DNA of 64,000 nt from Mycolicibacterium sphagni (GTDB lineage Bacteria > Actinomycetota > Actinomycetes > Mycobacteriales > Mycobacteriaceae), in the NCBI RefSeq assembly GCF_013337765.1, contig NZ_VBSB01000012.1, forward strand, positions 186,001-250,000, in the 5' to 3' direction. The notes under the pieces were generated by a model, which did no database searches, was not told the origin of the DNA, and saw only the letters and a program-made list of their open reading frames with translations. Below, piece by piece: positions 59,722-64,000 of the stretch. The first letter of the stretch is position 1, and each line of letters begins with the position of its first letter. Position numbers and translations under genes: made by a program.

Positions 59722-60140
59722 GCCTGCGAGCCCTCGGGTGCCCGCATCTGGTCCAGTCGCCGTACTAACCCGGCCGGAGCCTGCAGCCGAAACGACGCAT
59801 CCACCAATTCGGCGACTTCCGCCCAGTCCACCTTGGCGGCGTCGAAGTCCAGGCCCAGCCAGCCGTACGGGCCCAGGTAGGCCGGATAGAAGAATCGGGG
59901 ATCCTGCTGCAGGGCCTGGCGCTCGCTGTCGTCGACCTTGATCAGCAGCGCGTGCTCATATCGCGTGTGCGGGCCGGTCGGATTCTTGCGGCTGCCGCCG
60001 TAGATCGCGAACATCTTCGGCGCGGAGAACGTCGGCCTGCCGTGCGAGATCTTCTCGATCGCCTCGGGGAAGGCCAGCGCGATCTTGCGCACCTTGGCCA
60101 GGATCGGGTCGGCGTCGTCGAACATGATGGGGTGCCCCAT
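59718..60140 (-). CDS. MmcQ/YjbR family DNA-binding-like protein
   Basis: The 140-residue protein fits the MmcQ/YjbR family: KIALAFPEAIEKISHGRPTF with SAPKMFAIYGG, then ALLIKVDDSERQALQQDPRF and YPAYLGPYGWLGLDFDAAKV. These form the CyaY-like/YjbR fold; the biological role is unknown. ATG 60140 was chosen because a longer reading would overlap ligA's start. A truncated duplicate of its 3' end lies at 58067-58140, flanking the hydrolase gene. Confidence 0.85.
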   Translation of the reverse strand: MGHPIMFDDADPILAKVRKIALAFPEAIEKISHGRPTFSAPKMFAIYGGSRKNPTGPHTRYEHALLIKVDDSERQALQQDPRFFYPAYLGPYGWLGLDFDAAKVDWAEVAELVDASFRLQAPAGLVRRLDQMRAPEGSQA

Positions 60141-60181
60141 GGCGTCCACCCTGCCACGGCGGTGGCGTCGGTGGCCTCCGA

Positions 60182-60187
60182 TAACCT
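60182..60187 (+). promoter_or_regulatory. Leaderless -10 box (TAACCT) of ligA
   Basis: TAACCT ends 6 nt before GTG 60194. Confidence 0.55.
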
Positions 60188-60193
60188 GCGAGG

Positions 60194-62305
60194 GTGGCTT
60201 CAGAGACATCCGATCCCGAGGTTGACCCCATCGATCCGGATGTGCGCCGGCGCTGGCAGGACCTCGCTGAAGAGGTGCGTGAGCATCAGTTCCGGTACTA
60301 CATCAAGGACGCGCCGATCGTCTCCGATGCGGACTTCGACACGCTCTTCAACGAACTGCTGGCCGTCGAGGAGCGCTACCCCGAGCTGAGAGTCCCCGAC
60401 TCGCCGACCCAGCTGGTCGGCGGCGCCGGTTTCGCGACCGACTTCGCCGAGGCCGCGCACCTGGAGCGGATGCTGTCCCTGGACGACGTGTTCAACACCG
60501 ACGAGCTGGCCGCCTGGTCCAACCGGGTGGAGGCCGAGATCGGTCGCGACCCGACGTATCTGTGCGAGCTCAAGGTCGACGGTGTGGCGATCGGCCTGGT
60601 GTACCGCAACGGGCGGTTGGAGCGCGCAGCCACCCGCGGTGACGGCCGGGTCGGCGAGGACGTCACCAACAACGCCCGAACCATCGATGACATCCCCGAA
60701 ACCCTCACCGATTCAACGGAATACCCGGTACCCGCGGTTCTCGAGGTGCGTGGGGAGGTCTACTTCCGGCTCGCTGACTTCGAGAACCTCAACGCCGGCC
60801 TGGTTGAGGAGGGTAAGGCGCCGTTCGCCAACCCGCGCAACAGCGCGGCCGGCTCACTGCGGCAGAAGAATCCGGCGGTGACGGCCAAGCGCCGGTTGCG
60901 GATGATCTGTCACGGGCTGGGCCATACCGAGGGGTTCACCCCAGACACGTTGCACGACACCTACTTCGCTTTGAAGGCGTGGGGGCTGCCGGTCTCCGAC
61001 CACACCACGCAGGTCGCCGGATTGGCCGCTGTCGAAGAGAAGATCACCTACTGGGGTGAGCGCCGCCACGAGATCGAGCATGAGATCGACGGTGTCGTGG
61101 TCAAAGTCGACGACTTCGCGCTGCAACGCCGCCTGGGCGCCACGTCGCGCACCCCGAGGTGGGCGGTCGCCTACAAGTACCCGCCGGAGGAAGCCCAGAC
61201 CACGTTGCTCGACATCAAGGTCAACGTGGGTCGCACCGGCCGGGTCACCCCCTACGCGGTGATGACGCCGGTGAAGATCGCCGGGTCCACGGTGGAAATG
61301 GCCACCTTGCACAACGGCTCGGAGGTCAAACGCAAAGGCGTGCTGATCGGTGACACCGTGATGATCCGCAAGGCCGGCGACGTCATTCCCGAGGTGCTGG
61401 GACCCGTCGTCGATCTGCGCGACGGCACCGAGCGTGCATTCGAGATGCCCACCCACTGCCCGGAATGCGGCACCCCGCTGGCCCCGGCCAAGGAGGGCGA
61501 TGTCGACATCCGCTGCCCGAACGCCCGGTCGTGTCCCGCGCAGCTCCGTGAGCGAGTCTTCCACCTGGCCGGCCGCGGCGGGCTCGACATCGAAGGGCTG
61601 GGCTATGAAGCTGCGACCGCGTTGCTGGCCGCCAAGGTCATCGGCGACGAGGGCGACCTGTTCAGCCTCACCAGTGCCGACCTGCTGACCTCGGAGTTCT
61701 TCACCACCAAAGATGGTGCGCTGTCGGCCAATGGCGCACGGTTCCTCATCAACTTGCAGCAGGCCAAGGACCGTCCGCTGTGGCGCATCCTGGTGTCGCT
61801 GTCCATCCGGCACGTGGGGCCCACCGCGGCGCGGGCGCTGGCCGTCGCCTTCGGCAGCCTCGACGCCATCATGGCCGCGACCGAGGAGCAGCTGGCCGAC
61901 GTCGAGGGTGTCGGGCCGACCATCGCCGCCGCACTCGTCGAGTGGTTCGCCGTCGACTGGCACCGCGCGATCGTCGAGAAGTGGAAAGCGGCAGGCGTGC
62001 GGATGGAGGACGTCCGCGACGCCGCGATAACGCCGACGCTGCAAGGACTTTCGATCGTGGTCACCGGGTCGCTGCCCGGCTTCTCGCGCGACGAAGCCAA
62101 AGAGGCCATCATCACCCGCGGCGGCAAGGCCGTCGGCTCGGTGTCGAAGAAGACGTCGTTCGTAGTGGCCGGGGATGCGCCAGGATCGAAGTACGACAAA
62201 GCCGTCGAGCTGGGTGTCCCGATTCTCGACGAGGACGGTTTCCGCACCCTGTTGGCGGAGGGGCCACCACCACCGGCACAGACCGAGACCGAGACCGCCG
62301 ACTGA
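60194..62305 (+). CDS. ligA: NAD+-dependent DNA ligase
   Basis: The 703-residue protein has all LigA domains: Ia/nucleotidyltransferase with the adenylation lysine Lys127 in CELKVDG, an OB fold (GRTGRVTPYAVMTPVKIAGS), a zinc finger (CPECGTPL, CPNARSCPAQ), helix-hairpin-helix motifs (DVEGVGPTIAAALVEWF) and a BRCT domain (LQGLSIVVTGSLPGFSRDEA). It seals nicks in DNA replication and repair using NAD+. It corresponds to Rv3014c. GTG 60194 is leaderless. The ACT-domain gene converges after one base. Confidence 0.97.
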   Translation: MASETSDPEVDPIDPDVRRRWQDLAEEVREHQFRYYIKDAPIVSDADFDTLFNELLAVEERYPELRVPDSPTQLVGGAGFATDFAEAAHLERMLSLDDVFNTDELAAWSNRVEAEIGRDPTYLCELKVDGVAIGLVYRNGRLERAATRGDGRVGEDVTNNARTIDDIPETLTDSTEYPVPAVLEVRGEVYFRLADFENLNAGLVEEGKAPFANPRNSAAGSLRQKNPAVTAKRRLRMICHGLGHTEGFTPDTLHDTYFALKAWGLPVSDHTTQVAGLAAVEEKITYWGERRHEIEHEIDGVVVKVDDFALQRRLGATSRTPRWAVAYKYPPEEAQTTLLDIKVNVGRTGRVTPYAVMTPVKIAGSTVEMATLHNGSEVKRKGVLIGDTVMIRKAGDVIPEVLGPVVDLRDGTERAFEMPTHCPECGTPLAPAKEGDVDIRCPNARSCPAQLRERVFHLAGRGGLDIEGLGYEAATALLAAKVIGDEGDLFSLTSADLLTSEFFTTKDGALSANGARFLINLQQAKDRPLWRILVSLSIRHVGPTAARALAVAFGSLDAIMAATEEQLADVEGVGPTIAAALVEWFAVDWHRAIVEKWKAAGVRMEDVRDAAITPTLQGLSIVVTGSLPGFSRDEAKEAIITRGGKAVGSVSKKTSFVVAGDAPGSKYDKAVELGVPILDEDGFRTLLAEGPPPPAQTETETAD

Positions 62306-62306
62306 G

Positions 62307-62963
62307 TCAGCGCAGGATCGTCGCGACGATGCCGGCCAGGTAGCCCAGCCTGGCCACTTCCGAGGGGCGGAACAGCGGGCCGCCTGGGCGGCCGAGCATG
62401 ACCGCGGTGTTGGAGTCACCTAGCGGCGCGGCGGCCAGCGTGGTGTCCATATCCCGCCATACCTGCGGCACCCACTCGGCGCTGCCGTCGAGCGCCTCGG
62501 CGTGGGCCAGCGGCAACCAGGGCGCCGATTTCGCCTGCGTCTCCGGTGCGCCGGAGCTGCCGACGATGCGCCGCAGACCCTCCTCCGAGATGCGGGCGAC
62601 CGTGCACCAGCCCACCCGGAGCACGCGCGGCGCCTCGTCGGCCAGCACCTGCAACCGGTCGTCACGGTCGGCCGCGGCGATGTGGTCGATCAGCTCGAGC
62701 TCGCGGTGGGCCTCCAGCAGACCGGTGTGCGGCCGGATGGTGTCCACTCGCACACCCTCGAGCCGTTCGGCGGCCGTGATCAGCGTGTCCGGCATCGCGC
62801 CGTGCGGCAGATCGACCACCAGGTCGTCGATCGCGTAGCCCGATCCGCGCTCGACGACGTCGAGCGACAGGATGTCGGCGCCGACCGAGCCCAGGGCGAC
62901 GGCGAGCGAGCCGAGGCTACCGGGCCGGTCGACCAGCTGGACCCGCAGCAGATACGAAGGCAC
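62307..62963 (-). CDS. ACT domain protein (Rv3013-like)
   Basis: The 218-residue protein has an N-terminal ACT domain (SYLLRVQLVDRPGSLGSLAV with VGADILSLDVVERG) and a second, longer domain of mixed character ending in RPSEVARLGYLAGIVATILR. ACT domains bind amino acids or small metabolites to regulate enzymes. Rv3013 sits in the same place. GTG 62963 has an AAAGGGTGG Shine-Dalgarno. No enzyme domain is seen. Confidence 0.86.
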   Translation of the reverse strand: MPSYLLRVQLVDRPGSLGSLAVALGSVGADILSLDVVERGSGYAIDDLVVDLPHGAMPDTLITAAERLEGVRVDTIRPHTGLLEAHRELELIDHIAAADRDDRLQVLADEAPRVLRVGWCTVARISEEGLRRIVGSSGAPETQAKSAPWLPLAHAEALDGSAEWVPQVWRDMDTTLAAAPLGDSNTAVMLGRPGGPLFRPSEVARLGYLAGIVATILR

Positions 62964-63016
62964 GCCGCCACCCTTTCATAGCCGCCTGGACTCAGCATTC
63001 CGGCAGGTTCGCCCGC

Positions 63017-64000
63017 TCAGCGCCGCAGATAGACCGTGCAGGGGGCGGTCCCGCAGCTGAAAGACGGCCGAAACCGCACGTCAGCACGGGCGATGCGACC
63101 GGTGACGGAGTCGTCGCCGACCATTAGGACGGCGACATCGGGATCGGCGAGCACATCACGCGCTTGGGCCGGTGTGACGTCGTCGGGAAGCCGGATTGCG
63201 CGGTGCGACAAATCGGACGGCCAGGCCAGATAGGGCAGGTCCATCGTGCTGTCGAACACCGTGATCGCCCCCGGTGGCAGGTGGTCCATGATGGCCACGA
63301 AATCGCCAGGCGGTCCGTCGGCGCCGACCGCCGCGCGTCGCTGCTCGGGCGTCAGGTGCGCGTATGCGCTCAGCGGCGGTCCCTCGCCGGTCAGGCCGGG
63401 GTAGGCCAGCCACAATCCGTGGGCCGCGGCGAGTGCGACGGTAGCGAACACCGCTTGCCGCCAGCGCCTGCCGACACGGTCGACGGCGGGCACCGCGAAG
63501 GCCAGCACCAGGCCGGCGAAGCCCAGCACGTAGCGGGCCACCGCAGGATCGGGGGTGGCCAGCGCCGCCGCGAAACACAGCCACACAGCAGGTGACCGGG
63601 TCAGCACGGCCCGCGCCAGCGCGAACGGCAGCGCCACCAGGAACACCAGCCCCAGCCCGCCGATCCGCATGTCGAACACCGGAAGCGGCGGGACGATGGT
63701 CGCCCAGGACCGCACCACCCGGCTCAGCAGCGGCCCGTCGAGGTGCGGGGCGGCCGCCCCCGATTCCAGCAGCGCCGACAAGGCCTTGGTGCCGGGCAGA
63801 TGCAGCGCGCCGACGTCGATCCGCACCGGCCACACCGGGTTGTGATGACGCGCGATGTTGAGCGCATAGGTCGGCGCACCGAGCAACAGCGCGGCCAGCC
63901 ACGCCGGCGCGAGCGCACCGCGTTGCCCGGCGCGGACTGCCCGGACCGTCAGCACCGCGAGTAGCAGCACGCCCGCGACGAGTGCGTTCGGTTTGGAGCC
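63017..64000 (-). CDS. Polytopic membrane protein, GT-C-like (5' end outside window)
   Basis: The frame stays open from the last base of the window, so the N-terminus is beyond 64000. The visible 327 residues contain several hydrophobic segments (VAGVLLLAVLTVRAVRA, LAPAWLAALLLGAPTYALNI, LVFLVALPFALARAVL) and end in an extracytoplasmic domain with VAIMDHLPPGAITVFDSTMD. The general appearance is of a GT-C polyprenyl-linked glycosyltransferase or related envelope protein. No catalytic motif is seen in this part. Confidence 0.65.
   Translation of the reverse strand, partial: GSKPNALVAGVLLLAVLTVRAVRAGQRGALAPAWLAALLLGAPTYALNIARHHNPVWPVRIDVGALHLPGTKALSALLESGAAAPHLDGPLLSRVVRSWATIVPPLPVFDMRIGGLGLVFLVALPFALARAVLTRSPAVWLCFAAALATPDPAVARYVLGFAGLVLAFAVPAVDRVGRRWRQAVFATVALAAAHGLWLAYPGLTGEGPPLSAYAHLTPEQRRAAVGADGPPGDFVAIMDHLPPGAITVFDSTMDLPYLAWPSDLSHRAIRLPDDVTPAQARDVLADPDVAVLMVGDDSVTGRIARADVRFRPSFSCGTAPCTVYLRR

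Noticed and set aside
1..64000. tRNA, rRNA or tmRNA genes, or riboswitch leaders
   Set aside because: No cloverleaf-type T-loop (GGTTCGAATCC-like) sequences or other RNA-gene consensus were found by eye. A covariance-model scan would be decisive.

Overview
The window looks like a chromosomal segment of a mycobacterium, probably an environmental or rapid-growing species. From memory of the M. tuberculosis H37Rv map, the backbone follows the Rv3050c to Rv3013 interval read in reverse. In order it carries a TetR regulator, a Baeyer-Villiger monooxygenase, nrdF2, a DUF3349 gene, adhC, fecB, ctaD, serB2, an ABC ATPase, a Nudix enzyme, echA17, two methyltransferases, a TB22.2-like protein, an Rv3035-like lipoprotein, an Rv3034c-like acyltransferase, the Rv3032/Rv3031/Rv3030 glucan genes, etfBA (fixAB), an OlsB/PlsC-like pair, iscS, mnmA, lpqA, an Rv3015c-like protein, ligA and an ACT protein. 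The base composition is GC-rich and starts are often GTG. At least fifteen genes show a TANNNT -10 box only 6-8 nt before an RTG start, the geometry of leaderless transcription that is common in mycobacteria.

Accessory blocks sit between these core genes. (1) 1-11844: a cut-off PhyH dioxygenase, a DODA dioxygenase, a decayed thioesterase and two small genes (PGDYG-like and SMI1/SUKH-like). These are followed by the most striking locus, 3309-10639. It holds a 1400-residue TIR / STAND NTPase / transmembrane / 14-blade WD40 protein, a patatin-like phospholipase 12 nt downstream, and a convergent membrane TrkA_N-RyR protein whose stop codon interlocks with that of the phospholipase. This resembles an immune or biological-conflict module: sensor, NAD-cleaving TIR, membrane-lipid hydrolase and nucleotide-sensing membrane protein. 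(2) 15429-26009: DUF1059, a SigJ-like ECF sigma factor, an SDR, a lipoprotein, a cyclase-ATPase, a FAD-oxidoreductase/TPR fusion, an orphan YrbE permease and an alpha/beta hydrolase. (3) 32180-34577: a MocR-type regulator facing a short ORF and a YczE-like membrane protein. (4) 54088-60140: a scrap-yard of broken genes, a FAD oxidoreductase, a TetR/TetX-like divergent pair with two matching operators, and a Hip1-like lipoprotein hydrolase flanked by a gene fragment and the intact copy of an MmcQ/YjbR gene.

Functional groupings: 36927-46178 overlaps the region assigned in M. tuberculosis to methylglucose lipopolysaccharide synthesis (glucosyltransferase, GH57 enzyme, methyltransferases, acyltransferase), with an MPT63-like secreted protein among them. 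etfBA serves electron transfer from acyl-CoA dehydrogenases. iscS-mnmA is a tRNA 2-thiolation pair. nrdF is preceded by a good NrdR box. ctaD is cytochrome aa3 subunit I. No tRNA, rRNA, CRISPR array, transposase, integrase or phage structural gene was recognised. Functions are assigned from motifs and remembered families; no database search was run.
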